Shown here: positions 40,834 through 49,527 of the stretch, in pieces | How positions within the stretch are numbered: the stretch's first letter is position 1 | Layout of the letters: each line of letters starts with the position of its first letter | IMG/VR virus record: IMGVR_UViG_3300032246_000466 | Span: 1 to 59,109 of that record | DNA length: 59,109 nucleotides | DNA from: a virus | Reading direction: 5' to 3' (one strand) | Made by a program: the position numbers and the translations under genes | Notes under the pieces: model-generated | Told to the model about the DNA's origin: nothing | Seen by the model: the letters and a program-made list of their open reading frames with translations, nothing else | Databases searched by the model: none

Positions 40834-42056
40834 ACAAAGAATATTTATTAAATGAAAGTAAAACTTTCTGCATGTTTCCTTGGGTTCATTTGAACGTGAC
40901 ACCCAAAGGAGATATCTACCCCTGCTGTAGTAATGACTATACAGTGCCTTTTGGTAACACTAAAGAAACAACACTTAAAGAAGCATTTAATAATGAACAA
41001 ATGAAACAATTACGTTTGGACATGTTGAATGATAAGCCAAACAAGATATGTAACTTCTGTTATAAGCACGAAGAAGCAGGACCTCATAGTTTTAGAAACT
41101 ATAGTAAAGAACATTTTGGTAAACACTTTGATACAACAGTGCCTACTACATTAGCTGATGGAACTGTACCTGAATTCAAAATGCATTACTTTGATATCCG
41201 TTTCAGTAACATATGCAACTTCAAGTGCAGAACCTGCGGTAGTGAATTCAGTAGTCAGTGGGGAGCAGAGATGCGAGCCAATCACGATCCTAAACATCCT
41301 ATCGTAATACATGCAGATGAGAAAGGCAATCTATTACGTGAAGTATTAGAACAAGTAGAACACATTGACCTAGCATACTTTGCAGGTGGTGAACCTACAC
41401 TAACAGAAGAACATTATTTGATGTTAGAAGAAATGATTCGTAAAGGTCGCACAGACATTACACTACGATACAACACAAACGCTAGCAACATTAAGTTTAA
41501 GGACTATGACTTACTAGACATGTGGAAGCACTTTAAAAAGATTGAGTTAAGTTGTAGTATTGACCATTATGGAGAACGTGCTGAATGGTTACGTCATGGA
41601 ACTGATTGGGGATTAGTTGAAACTAATCTACTCAAGTTCCGTAAATTAGATTATGTTTCATTTCAAATGAACACTGTATTCAGTATCTTTAACTACTCAA
41701 CCATTGGTGAATTCTATAGTTATCTAAAGAGTAAGGGTATTATTCGTGCTGAAGATTGGTATCATAGTCTGTACCTAGCAGTACATCCTAGCTACTACAG
41801 TGGTAAAAGTTTACCCAAAGAATTAAAAATCGAAGCAGCAGGTAAAGCATTAGCTTGGGCACAAAACAATGAGGGTGATCACACTTCACTATCAAGATTA
41901 GTTACTGACGCTGTAAACTTTGCCAAAGATGATGATACCTGGGCAGATAATAAAGAAACTTTTATGTTACATACTGGTTCAGGCGACAGAATACGAGGTG
42001 AAAGTTTATGGAAAACTTTCCCTGAATTAAATAAATTACAAGACTTAATGGAGTAA
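40830..42056 (+). CDS. N-twitch-like radical SAM protein, copy 3
   Basis: In this 408-residue protein, MNKEYLLNESKTFCMFPWVH mirrors the start of the previous gene. The N-terminal cysteines are C14, C32, C33, C74 and C77. C129-x3-C133-x2-C136 (FSNICNFKCRTCGSEFSSQW) is the SAM cluster and AYFAGGEPTLTEEHY the GGEP motif. Other shared blocks with copy 2 are DIELRYNTN-type, IDHYGERAEWLRHGTDW and RGESLWKTFPEL. All catalytic residues are intact, so both copies are probably active, likely on related or successive substrates. Confidence 0.85.
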   Translation: MNKEYLLNESKTFCMFPWVHLNVTPKGDIYPCCSNDYTVPFGNTKETTLKEAFNNEQMKQLRLDMLNDKPNKICNFCYKHEEAGPHSFRNYSKEHFGKHFDTTVPTTLADGTVPEFKMHYFDIRFSNICNFKCRTCGSEFSSQWGAEMRANHDPKHPIVIHADEKGNLLREVLEQVEHIDLAYFAGGEPTLTEEHYLMLEEMIRKGRTDITLRYNTNASNIKFKDYDLLDMWKHFKKIELSCSIDHYGERAEWLRHGTDWGLVETNLLKFRKLDYVSFQMNTVFSIFNYSTIGEFYSYLKSKGIIRAEDWYHSLYLAVHPSYYSGKSLPKELKIEAAGKALAWAQNNEGDHTSLSRLVTDAVNFAKDDDTWADNKETFMLHTGSGDRIRGESLWKTFPELNKLQDLME

Positions 42057-42058
42057 CA

Positions 42059-43336
42059 ATGCAAGAACCAATCGTAATAGAAAACTTAATTAAACATGGT
42101 AAGCACTTTTGTGTATTGCCCTGGGTTCATTTCCATTCATGGCCCGATGGCAGAGTAATGCCTTGCTGTGTTGCAGATAGCAACATGCCTGTTGCTGATA
42201 TTAAAAACAATGAATCTATTATTCAAATGATGAATAGTGAAGATTTTAAAAAGATACGTGAAAAAATGCTAGTTGATGAACCAGTCGCAGCTTGCAAGCG
42301 TTGCTATGACTTAGAGTTAATGGGCACATGGACTATGCGTCAAAGTCATAATAAGCGTAGAGGACTTGAGTATGTAGACATGATTGCAAAAAATACAGAA
42401 AACGACGGTACGTTAGCTGAGTTTCAAATGAAATATATGGATTTGCGATTTAGTAACATGTGTAATATGAAATGCCGTAGTTGTGGTCCTGGCTGTAGTA
42501 GTCTTTGGTCACAAGAATTTGTAGACGAACGCGGTGTAGACGTATATGAAGAATATTTCAAAACTAGAAAAATTGTAATTAACTCAGCAGAAGAAATGGG
42601 CTTTATGAATAAGCTAAAGCCATATTTGAAAGATGTATTGGAAGTTTATTTTGCAGGTGGCGAAATTATAATCACACCTGAACACTATGAATGTTTAGAT
42701 TATTGGATTGAAAATGGATTAACCGATCAAGTTGAGTTAACATACACTACTAATTTTAGTTCATTAAAATACAAAGACAAAGACTTGATTGGATACTGGA
42801 AGAAGTTCCCTCAACTTAAAGTATGGGCCAGTTTAGATGCATCGGGAGATGTAGCAGAAGCTATACGTAAAGGAACTGATTGGGATCGCATTGTTAAGAA
42901 TATCAAAACATTAAGAGAACAAGTACCTCACGCACAGTTTCAAATCACACCCACTATTAGTATTTGGAATATCTTTGATTTTCATATATTCTTTGATTAT
43001 ATGGTTAGTGAAGGATTAATTGATGACAAAACATCTAGTCCTAGATTTAATTTAGCAACCAATCCATGGTATGCAAATATTATGATATTACCAGTTTTGG
43101 TAAAGAATAGATTAGCTGAAATCTATTTACAATATTCTCATAAATACGAGGGCATCAATCAAGACATAGCAAATGGTTTCAGAATGATTGTGAATAATTT
43201 ACAAGTGGGAAATGAAAACAAAGGTGGAATATTAGAATTTAAAAAGTTCAACGATGAGTTGGATGAATTTAGAAATGAAAAATTAACTGATATTATTCCA
43301 GAATTACAAGAGGTATACGAATGGGCAGAAAGTTAA
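42059..43336 (+). CDS. N-twitch-like radical SAM protein, copy 4 (GGEI variant)
   Basis: A 425-residue paralogue with FCVLPWVHFHSWPDGRVMPC (C18, C36, C37), C79-x2-C82, and the radical SAM cluster C135-x3-C139-x2-C142 in FSNMCNMKCRSCGPGCSSLW. An extra Cys follows four residues after the motif. Its SAM-binding segment reads VYFAGGEIIITPEHY, so the Pro of GGEP is Ile here. That position contacts the SAM amino group region, and the change may alter geometry without abolishing binding. Two bases separate it from copy 3; it overlaps the next gene by 16 bases. Confidence 0.83.
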   Translation: MQEPIVIENLIKHGKHFCVLPWVHFHSWPDGRVMPCCVADSNMPVADIKNNESIIQMMNSEDFKKIREKMLVDEPVAACKRCYDLELMGTWTMRQSHNKRRGLEYVDMIAKNTENDGTLAEFQMKYMDLRFSNMCNMKCRSCGPGCSSLWSQEFVDERGVDVYEEYFKTRKIVINSAEEMGFMNKLKPYLKDVLEVYFAGGEIIITPEHYECLDYWIENGLTDQVELTYTTNFSSLKYKDKDLIGYWKKFPQLKVWASLDASGDVAEAIRKGTDWDRIVKNIKTLREQVPHAQFQITPTISIWNIFDFHIFFDYMVSEGLIDDKTSSPRFNLATNPWYANIMILPVLVKNRLAEIYLQYSHKYEGINQDIANGFRMIVNNLQVGNENKGGILEFKKFNDELDEFRNEKLTDIIPELQEVYEWAES

Positions 43337-44283
43337 TAGCTATTGAGGCTCCTGAGCCATATCTAGCAATTACTTGGCAAGTAAACAATTACTGTAACTT
43401 TAAATGTAGTTATTGTAATCCAGGCAACTGGGGCGGCTCTGATATAAATGACGGAAATACTGACCTGTATATTCGTAACTTAGAAACAATAATCAATCGT
43501 TACAAAGCGGTTGGCTATAAGAATTTTAAATTCTTTTTCAGTGGGGGAGAGCCAACCGCTTGGAGAAACTTTATTCCAATATGTGAGTGGTTATACAATG
43601 AGTTACCGCAAGCTACACTAGCAGTAAACACTAATCTAAGTCGACCATTGAAATGGTGGGAAAAGAATCACTATCTATTTGATGATGTTGTTGCTAGCTT
43701 TCACGTAGAGTTTGCTGACAAACAACGTTATGAAGAAAACAGTATATTCCTGTGCGATAAAGTAAATTACCTAGCTACTAAGATGCTATTGCATGAGGAA
43801 AGATTTTGGGAAGTTGTAGAGTTTGGCAAGCATTTAAAAACAGTAATGCCAAACTACTTTTTAGAATGGACACCACTATTTGATGAGATGAGTGTTAATG
43901 CAGGGCCTTGGACATACAAAGATCCTGCAAAGACCAAGTTTGTTAATGAATGTACCAGTGAACATCATCAATCTAAACCCAAACCAGATAAAAGAACAAA
44001 CTATACAGTTAGCTATAATAAATATGATGATGGTCATACTGAAACATGTAACAGCAATGAAGTAATTGTTGCTGGTAATAACTTCTTTAGTGGTTGGAAA
44101 TGTAACGTAGGTGATGCAATTTTCATTAACCCCACCGGTGAAATGAGTTTAGCAAGTTGTGGCATGGGCGGTGTTGTGGGTCATATATTAAAAGATATCT
44201 CCCGTGCAGGACCTAAACAAATTGTTTGCGCCAAAGAGCATTGCCATTGTGGTACTGACATTATAATTCCTAAATTCTTTTGA
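43321..44283 (+). CDS. Radical SAM protein with C-terminal Cys cluster
   Basis: A 320-residue protein of the more usual layout: C25-x3-C29-x2-C32 close to the N-terminus (WQVNNYCNFKCSYCNPGNWG), then FFFSGGEPTAWRNF, then several C-terminal cysteines (WKCNVGD, LASCGMGG, IVCAKEHCHCG) resembling a SPASM-like auxiliary cluster site, with a sugar-or-peptide-side pattern FINPTGEMSLASC. It lacks the N-terminal twitch region of the four preceding genes, so it is not simply a fifth copy. SPASM-type enzymes act on peptides, alcohols or sugars; the substrate here is unknown. Starts within the preceding gene. Confidence 0.8.
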   Translation: MGRKLIAIEAPEPYLAITWQVNNYCNFKCSYCNPGNWGGSDINDGNTDLYIRNLETIINRYKAVGYKNFKFFFSGGEPTAWRNFIPICEWLYNELPQATLAVNTNLSRPLKWWEKNHYLFDDVVASFHVEFADKQRYEENSIFLCDKVNYLATKMLLHEERFWEVVEFGKHLKTVMPNYFLEWTPLFDEMSVNAGPWTYKDPAKTKFVNECTSEHHQSKPKPDKRTNYTVSYNKYDDGHTETCNSNEVIVAGNNFFSGWKCNVGDAIFINPTGEMSLASCGMGGVVGHILKDISRAGPKQIVCAKEHCHCGTDIIIPKFF

Positions 44284-44288
44284 GACAT

Positions 44289-45614
44289 ATGATTGATAAA
44301 AAAATAAAAATAGTTTATAATTGGATAGGTCCCAATGGGCCTATCACGAACGCTGAACTACCAAGTATATTAGCATTTGCCGGGGTTACACCCGGAGCAC
44401 ACACCGACTCTCATAAATTTTGGGGAGAGGGATTGTGGCATTCGTTTTTTAGAAATAATCCTGAATTTGAAATGTCACCGGCTTGGACAATAGACTCGTC
44501 CGACAAATTTATATACCCGATGACGTTGAATTGCAGAACACCTTTTTCTTCATATTTTCAAATCAATGATGGATTATTAGAATGGGCACATGTTTTACCT
44601 TCTATAATACATCATATTCGTCACTGCGGTGGTTATTTTTTAATTGATATAAGTGTAGAGGCATGGGTAGAGGATTCACAATTATTAATGATTCATTCAT
44701 ATTTTAATCATCTTAAGATTCCTCTCAACAAAATAATATATTTGACCGGATGCATGAATCCTGATGAGATATATTCAGCTTTTTGTCAGCGACATTCTAT
44801 TCCAAACTCCCTTGAATGTAGAATTAATTTAGTTCCGTTTCCAATCTCACAAAATTTTATTTCAAGATCAATTCAAATAGAAGAAAAAGACAATATACCG
44901 GCAATTGTTTATAACACTAAATATATTCCTAGTAAAACATTTTTGTCTTGGAATAGGAGACATAGAACACATAGATCAATACTTGCTGTTATGCTGCATA
45001 AGGAAGGGCTTTTGCCTAAAAGTTATTTGAGTATGCTTACAGTTGATCCTGACATGGGAATTGATAATTTTATAACTTCATTTCCACGTAATATAGGAAC
45101 AATATTTGAAATCAATGAGTATGATATTCAACAATTTAATTCACTGCTTCCTTTAGTAATAGACGGAGAAACTGAAATAAACAAAATGTGCGGTGATGTA
45201 GAAAACAAAACACGTAATTTCTATGCTGATAGTCTACTGAGTATTATTACTGAAACAAACTTTGAGAGCCGAGTATTAACTCTTACTGAAAAGTCATTCA
45301 AGCAGTTCAAACAAAAACACCCATTTATTCTAGTAGCACCGGCACATTCTTTGGTTGCATTACGTAATTTAGGGTTTAAGACATTTGGTGAATTTTGGAG
45401 CGAAGAATATGATAATATGGTAGACTCTAACCGACGTTTAGAGGAAATCATACGACTTTGCAAAGAAATTGCTCAATGGGATAATGCAAAAATTATTGAC
45501 TTTAGACAAAAGGCTAAATATATTGTGGAACATAACTACAATCAAGTAAAAATAAGTTCGGCAATATCCGCAACTAATAACATTATTAATCTAATAAGAA
45601 AGAATACACTATGA
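44289..45614 (+). CDS. EK(T/S)-motif glycosyltransferase-like protein, copy 1
   Basis: A 441-residue protein; ATG at 44289 is preferred over a TTG at 44280. The C-terminal half has SWNRRHRTHR, then a signature stretch SLLSIITETNFES, LTEKSFKQFKQKHPFILV and LGFKTFGEFWSEEYD. Two genes downstream (46580 and 48500) share this E(T/S)-x(n)-EK(T/S)(F/L/Y)K plus (R/H)PFI pattern. It resembles the donor-binding half of GT-B enzymes, where a similar E-K pair is found (GT10/GT47-like), so a glycosyltransferase role is likely but not proved. The N-terminal half is unique. Ends with an ATGA overlap into the epimerase. Confidence 0.55.
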   Translation: MIDKKIKIVYNWIGPNGPITNAELPSILAFAGVTPGAHTDSHKFWGEGLWHSFFRNNPEFEMSPAWTIDSSDKFIYPMTLNCRTPFSSYFQINDGLLEWAHVLPSIIHHIRHCGGYFLIDISVEAWVEDSQLLMIHSYFNHLKIPLNKIIYLTGCMNPDEIYSAFCQRHSIPNSLECRINLVPFPISQNFISRSIQIEEKDNIPAIVYNTKYIPSKTFLSWNRRHRTHRSILAVMLHKEGLLPKSYLSMLTVDPDMGIDNFITSFPRNIGTIFEINEYDIQQFNSLLPLVIDGETEINKMCGDVENKTRNFYADSLLSIITETNFESRVLTLTEKSFKQFKQKHPFILVAPAHSLVALRNLGFKTFGEFWSEEYDNMVDSNRRLEEIIRLCKEIAQWDNAKIIDFRQKAKYIVEHNYNQVKISSAISATNNIINLIRKNTL

Positions 45615-46564
45615 AAAAAATATTAGTATGTGGTGCAGGTGGATTTATTGGAACCCACTTAGTAAAAAGTTTAAAGAAACAAGGTCACCGTGTAATTGGT
45701 GCGGATTTGCATTATCCGTTATACAGCGAAACAGTGGCAGATGAATTTTACATTATGGATTTGCGTGAACAACATAATGTTGAACAATTAGTAACAAGTG
45801 ATATTGACGAAATATATCAACTTGCCGCTGATATGGGAGGAGCTGGTTATATATTTACCGGAGAGCATGATGCTGATATAATGCACAACTCTGCAATGAT
45901 TAATTTGAACATATTAGATATGATGCATAAGAAGGGTGTAAAGAATGTATTCTACAGTTCTAGTGCATGTATCTACCCGTCGTTCAACCAAGAAGATCCT
46001 GATAACCCATTGTGTATTGAAGACTCGGCATACCCAGCTAATCCGGATAGTGAATACGGATGGGAAAAATTATTTAGTGAGAGATTATACAGGTCTTACG
46101 CACGTAATCATGGCATCCGTGCTAGGATTGCTAGATTTCATAATATCTTTGGTCCCGAAGGTTCATGGAATAACGGAAAAGAAAAAGCACCTGCGGCACT
46201 GTGTCGCAAAGTTGTCATGTGTGAGGATAATGGTATTGTAGACATATGGGGTCCCGGTAATCAAACTCGCAGCTTTCTTTTTATTGATGAATGTATTGAA
46301 GGAATACACAAGATCATGGCTAGTGAATGTGACTTACCTGTTAATCTAGGAAGCGAACGCATGATTAGCATTAACAATTTGGCACTTTTAATTGCCAAAC
46401 TTACAAATAAAAATATAACAATAAAAAATATAGACGGTCCAATAGGAGTTATGGGACGTAATAGTGACAATACACTATTAAAAGGAATTGTCGGTTGGTC
46501 CCCTGACGAAAACTTAGAATATGGATTATTAAAAACTTTGACTTGGATTAAGTCACAATTATAA
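45611..46564 (+). CDS. GDP-mannose 3,5-epimerase-like NAD-dependent epimerase
   Basis: A 317-residue short-chain dehydrogenase/reductase-type epimerase. GAGGFIG (residues 8-14) binds NAD. AADMGGAGYI (72-81), SSACIYP with C120, Y149-G-W-E-K153, and K192 in GKEKAPAA are the signature of GDP-mannose 3,5-epimerase. The spacings C120, Y149, K153 and K192 equal those recalled for the plant enzyme (C145, Y174, K178, K217). That enzyme turns GDP-mannose into GDP-L-galactose, with a keto intermediate and double epimerisation. GNQTRSFLFIDECIEG and GRNSDNTL complete the family pattern. Related epimerases (GDP-fucose or UDP-sugar) are less likely. It supplies an unusual sugar nucleotide for the neighbouring glycosyltransferases. 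Confidence 0.88.
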   Translation: MKKILVCGAGGFIGTHLVKSLKKQGHRVIGADLHYPLYSETVADEFYIMDLREQHNVEQLVTSDIDEIYQLAADMGGAGYIFTGEHDADIMHNSAMINLNILDMMHKKGVKNVFYSSSACIYPSFNQEDPDNPLCIEDSAYPANPDSEYGWEKLFSERLYRSYARNHGIRARIARFHNIFGPEGSWNNGKEKAPAALCRKVVMCEDNGIVDIWGPGNQTRSFLFIDECIEGIHKIMASECDLPVNLGSERMISINNLALLIAKLTNKNITIKNIDGPIGVMGRNSDNTLLKGIVGWSPDENLEYGLLKTLTWIKSQL

Positions 46565-46579
46565 ATTAATAGTGAGAGT

Positions 46580-47632
46580 ATGACAAGTATATACCTAGTT
46601 GAAGAAAAAGGTTTACATAATGATTATTCACCAATCGTGAATGAAATTATTAGCATCAACCCTGATAAAATAATTTGTTTATGTATGAATGAAGTTGATG
46701 CTCAACTAATATTCAGAACTTTTTTTGATAAAATAAAACCTTGGTTAAAAAATAATAATAAAATTATTAATCTTGTAGTACCTCACCTTAATAATATATT
46801 TATTGAAGAAGGTATCAAAGCAGAGAGAACATATGGTTATATATTACGACATTTTTTAAATAATTATTCTTTTGAAGAACTGTTGCCGTCGGTACTTCCA
46901 CCGCAGTATATGCATTTACATAATACAACTAATTTATTATATACTTGCTACAATCGTAGGAATGAGGTAGCACGAGCAATGTTAGTAGATGCACTAGTAA
47001 GAGAAAATATATTGCATTATGGAATTGTTACTTACCATGAACCAATTGATGCTACATGGAAATACCACAATGGAGCAAGGTTAATGGATGAACCCGATTA
47101 TGAATATCATCAGTTTGACCCACGGTATACTCCAAGCAAGAGCCCGGCCAGTATGATGCGTGGGTTTTTTGATATAGTTACTGAATCTAGATTTAGCCCC
47201 GGTGAATATTTTATTACTGAAAAGACATTAAAAAGTATTATGTTTTTGCGACCATTCATTGCATTTAGCAGCACTGGGTACAACACTGAATATCTTGCAA
47301 AGTATATTGGATTAGAATTATATGATGAAATGTTTAATTATGATTTTGATAGTTGTGACTCACTGGAAGAGCGTGTTGATGGAATTATAAACAATGTAAT
47401 AACACTAAAAAATAAAATACCAGATACTGCTACTAAACATAGTATGTACAAGAAACTTATACCAAAGTTAATTAGAAATAGAAATAAGATAGTGGATATC
47501 TTTTTTGACAAGACAAGAATAGTACCTGATTGTTTACAGATACTAATGTCTGGTGAAAACTACACCCTACACGGGTGTACTAATCACTTCTTACTAGACC
47601 ATATGCGAAAAATGGAATGGATAACAGAATGA
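46580..47632 (+). CDS. EK(T/S)-motif glycosyltransferase-like protein, copy 2
   Basis: A 350-residue protein with LLYTCYNRRNEVARAMLVDA, then a glutamate-lysine block in DIVTESRFSPGEYFITEKTL followed by KSIMFLRPFIAFSSTGY. That is the same arrangement as at 44289 and 48500. The C-terminal part has an IPKLIRNRNKIVDIFF helix. I infer a glycosyltransferase-type donor site. It follows the epimerase after 15 bases and overlaps the SGNH gene (ATGA). Confidence 0.55.
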   Translation: MTSIYLVEEKGLHNDYSPIVNEIISINPDKIICLCMNEVDAQLIFRTFFDKIKPWLKNNNKIINLVVPHLNNIFIEEGIKAERTYGYILRHFLNNYSFEELLPSVLPPQYMHLHNTTNLLYTCYNRRNEVARAMLVDALVRENILHYGIVTYHEPIDATWKYHNGARLMDEPDYEYHQFDPRYTPSKSPASMMRGFFDIVTESRFSPGEYFITEKTLKSIMFLRPFIAFSSTGYNTEYLAKYIGLELYDEMFNYDFDSCDSLEERVDGIINNVITLKNKIPDTATKHSMYKKLIPKLIRNRNKIVDIFFDKTRIVPDCLQILMSGENYTLHGCTNHFLLDHMRKMEWITE

Positions 47633-48498
47633 AAAAATATTTAATTGGATTAGGCTGTAGTTGGACACAGGGTGAGGGTGGTTACCCAGATCAGGTGTGG
47701 AAAGATCACGGCGGGAGAGTACAAGTAAGAGGACGTGATGATTACTATTTACGTGCTATTGAACATGAAAATAGTTGGGTGAATGTATTGACCCGAGATT
47801 ATTTTCCAGAATATGAATCTGTTAATTTAGGAGTACGTGGCATAGGGAACCGAGCAGCAGTTCATCAATTACATTTTTGTGATAAAGTAGATTTTGAAAA
47901 TAGCACAGGTATTATAGTATTAATGTTAAGTGGGTTTGAACGTTTTGATTTCTTTCAAGAAAATCCAAAACGTTTTACAAACCAAGATGACGGTTATAGT
48001 AACGGTGAATACGCACATTACAAATGGAGAACGATGTGGCCCTTTACTGGTAATACTGGAACTGATGCCCCATTATGGGATGCTTATGCTAAGTTATTAT
48101 GGAGTGAACAGTTTATCGCATCAGAACAAATGATGGCATTGATAGACCTACAGACATTTGCAAAAGCATACGGATATAAAGTAGTAGTTGCTAATGCATT
48201 CAATCAACGATTTGAAGGGATAAAACAATATTTTGAAAATAATGTAGGTAGTTTAGTAAACAAGTTTGATTGGTCAACTTATGTACATAATAAAACCCCG
48301 TATGTCGCATTCGTGCAAAAGTTAGTTGAATTAGACGGATTATTAGATCCAAAAGATTGGGGAGCCTTTCACTCACTCTATCATAAAAGAGATTATCCTG
48401 CAACATACTTAACCAATTGTGAGGGAGCCCACCCAACACTTGCTGGCTATAAAGTCATTGCTGATGAGTTGGCTAAATTTATTAATACTCAATTGTGA
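47629..48498 (+). CDS. SGNH-hydrolase-like protein, copy 1
   Basis: The start at 47629 gives an ATGA overlap; an in-frame ATG at 47617 would add MDNR. The first strand ends LGCSWTQGEG with Ser11 in the block I position. NLGVRGIGN supplies a block II-III Gly/Asn, LSGFERFD a conserved turn, and NCEGAHPTLAGYKVIAD a block V-like E265-x2-H268, where the family usually has D-x2-H. 289 residues, no signal peptide. SGNH enzymes are esterases or acyltransferases, often acting on sugar acetyl groups. Activity on a glycan made by neighbouring enzymes is an inference. Confidence 0.75.
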   Translation: MKKYLIGLGCSWTQGEGGYPDQVWKDHGGRVQVRGRDDYYLRAIEHENSWVNVLTRDYFPEYESVNLGVRGIGNRAAVHQLHFCDKVDFENSTGIIVLMLSGFERFDFFQENPKRFTNQDDGYSNGEYAHYKWRTMWPFTGNTGTDAPLWDAYAKLLWSEQFIASEQMMALIDLQTFAKAYGYKVVVANAFNQRFEGIKQYFENNVGSLVNKFDWSTYVHNKTPYVAFVQKLVELDGLLDPKDWGAFHSLYHKRDYPATYLTNCEGAHPTLAGYKVIADELAKFINTQL

Positions 48499-48499
48499 A

Positions 48500-49519
48500 A
48501 TGGCAACTTCTTCTTTTATTGAACATGGTATTGTTGATAATCTAGCAGGATATGAGGTACAGCGTGAAATCTTCAACTTACTTGAAAAACAAATTGACAA
48601 ACATTTTCCTAATCAACAAAATTTTTTAGTTAATACTATCTGGATAGCATTTAATGAAGTTAATCTTTTAGCAGCATATAAGAATTTTGGACATATTGAT
48701 AATATATTTTTTTGTGCGGCACTGGATGAGTGTGGTAATATTCCTCCTCTTCCATCAAATCCTAATTTGAGAGTTTTTCAACTTGGAAATATTGACGAAC
48801 TGGGACAAAATAATTATGAGTTCAGTGCAACAGCTATTACTCTGCATAAGATATTTAAAAAATATAATGATAGCGAACTGTTACTAGACAGTAATAATAC
48901 AGTAGCATATTTGTGCTATCAGAACAAACCGCATGTTCATCGACAGATACTAACTAAAACATTATTAGACAATAAGTTATTAGATAAAGGAATTGTCACA
49001 CTAGGTAAATATAATGATCAAGAATATATGTTTTCAGAATTGGTTAAATTAGAAATTGATGAACCCATTGATGAATATTATTATGGATCTAGGGGACTTA
49101 CTAAAGAAAATCCATACTCTTTGGGTGATATCAATGTTTGGAGAAACTGCTTCCTCAATGTAATATCAGAGTCCTCTTATACCTCACGCCGATTTATTAG
49201 TGAAAAGACATACAAGCCTATCATAGGTATGAGGCCATTTATTCTGAATGGTAACCCCAATATTCTACAATACCTTCAAGAACACGACTTCTACACATTT
49301 GAAGAATATTGGCCAAATGTAAACTTCAGAGAATGTATATCTATGGAAGATACTGCGTCATGTATTGCTACAGTATTACGTGAAGTTTGTAGTAAGTCTC
49401 CAATGGAGATTAGTCTCATGTATAATGAGATGTTACCCAAACTTAGACACAACAGAGAACGATTTTTCCAACATGCAATAGAGCAAGAACATAAACTTAA
49501 TCATTTATTTAACGCATAA
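48500..49519 (+). CDS. EK(T/S)-motif glycosyltransferase-like protein, copy 3
   Basis: The start ATG at 48500 follows the previous stop by one base and gives a 339-residue protein. A start at 48419 would overlap the SGNH gene by 80 bases and is rejected. The key block is VISESSYTSRRFISEKTYKP followed by IIGMRPFILNGNPNILQYL and FYTFEEYWPN, the clearest version of the family motif in this window. N-terminal half: unrecognised. The stop codon lies within a CATAAATA box. Confidence 0.55.
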   Translation: MATSSFIEHGIVDNLAGYEVQREIFNLLEKQIDKHFPNQQNFLVNTIWIAFNEVNLLAAYKNFGHIDNIFFCAALDECGNIPPLPSNPNLRVFQLGNIDELGQNNYEFSATAITLHKIFKKYNDSELLLDSNNTVAYLCYQNKPHVHRQILTKTLLDNKLLDKGIVTLGKYNDQEYMFSELVKLEIDEPIDEYYYGSRGLTKENPYSLGDINVWRNCFLNVISESSYTSRRFISEKTYKPIIGMRPFILNGNPNILQYLQEHDFYTFEEYWPNVNFRECISMEDTASCIATVLREVCSKSPMEISLMYNEMLPKLRHNRERFFQHAIEQEHKLNHLFNA

Positions 49520-49522
49520 ATA
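49515..49522 (+). promoter_or_regulatory. Promoter-like box CATAAATA
   Basis: CATAAATA overlaps the TAA stop of the preceding gene and ends 5 bases before the next ATG. It fits NATAAATA, but a start so close would leave no leader for that gene. It could instead serve genes further down, or be a chance match in AT-rich DNA. Confidence 0.25.
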
Positions 49523-49527
49523 AATGT

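Noticed and set aside
38213-43336. RiPP peptide-modification cluster with a precursor peptide
   Set aside because: I looked for a short Gly/Cys-rich or leader-type frame in the overlaps and gaps and found none; the genes abut with no room for one. It remains possible that the precursor is elsewhere.
45945-46241. Second + strand frame (98 codons) inside the epimerase gene
   Set aside because: It lies wholly within a strongly conserved gene in another frame and has no ribosome site.
48419-48499. N-terminal extension of the gene at 48500
   Set aside because: It would overlap the SGNH C-terminal His block by 80 bases; the ATG at 48500 directly follows that stop.
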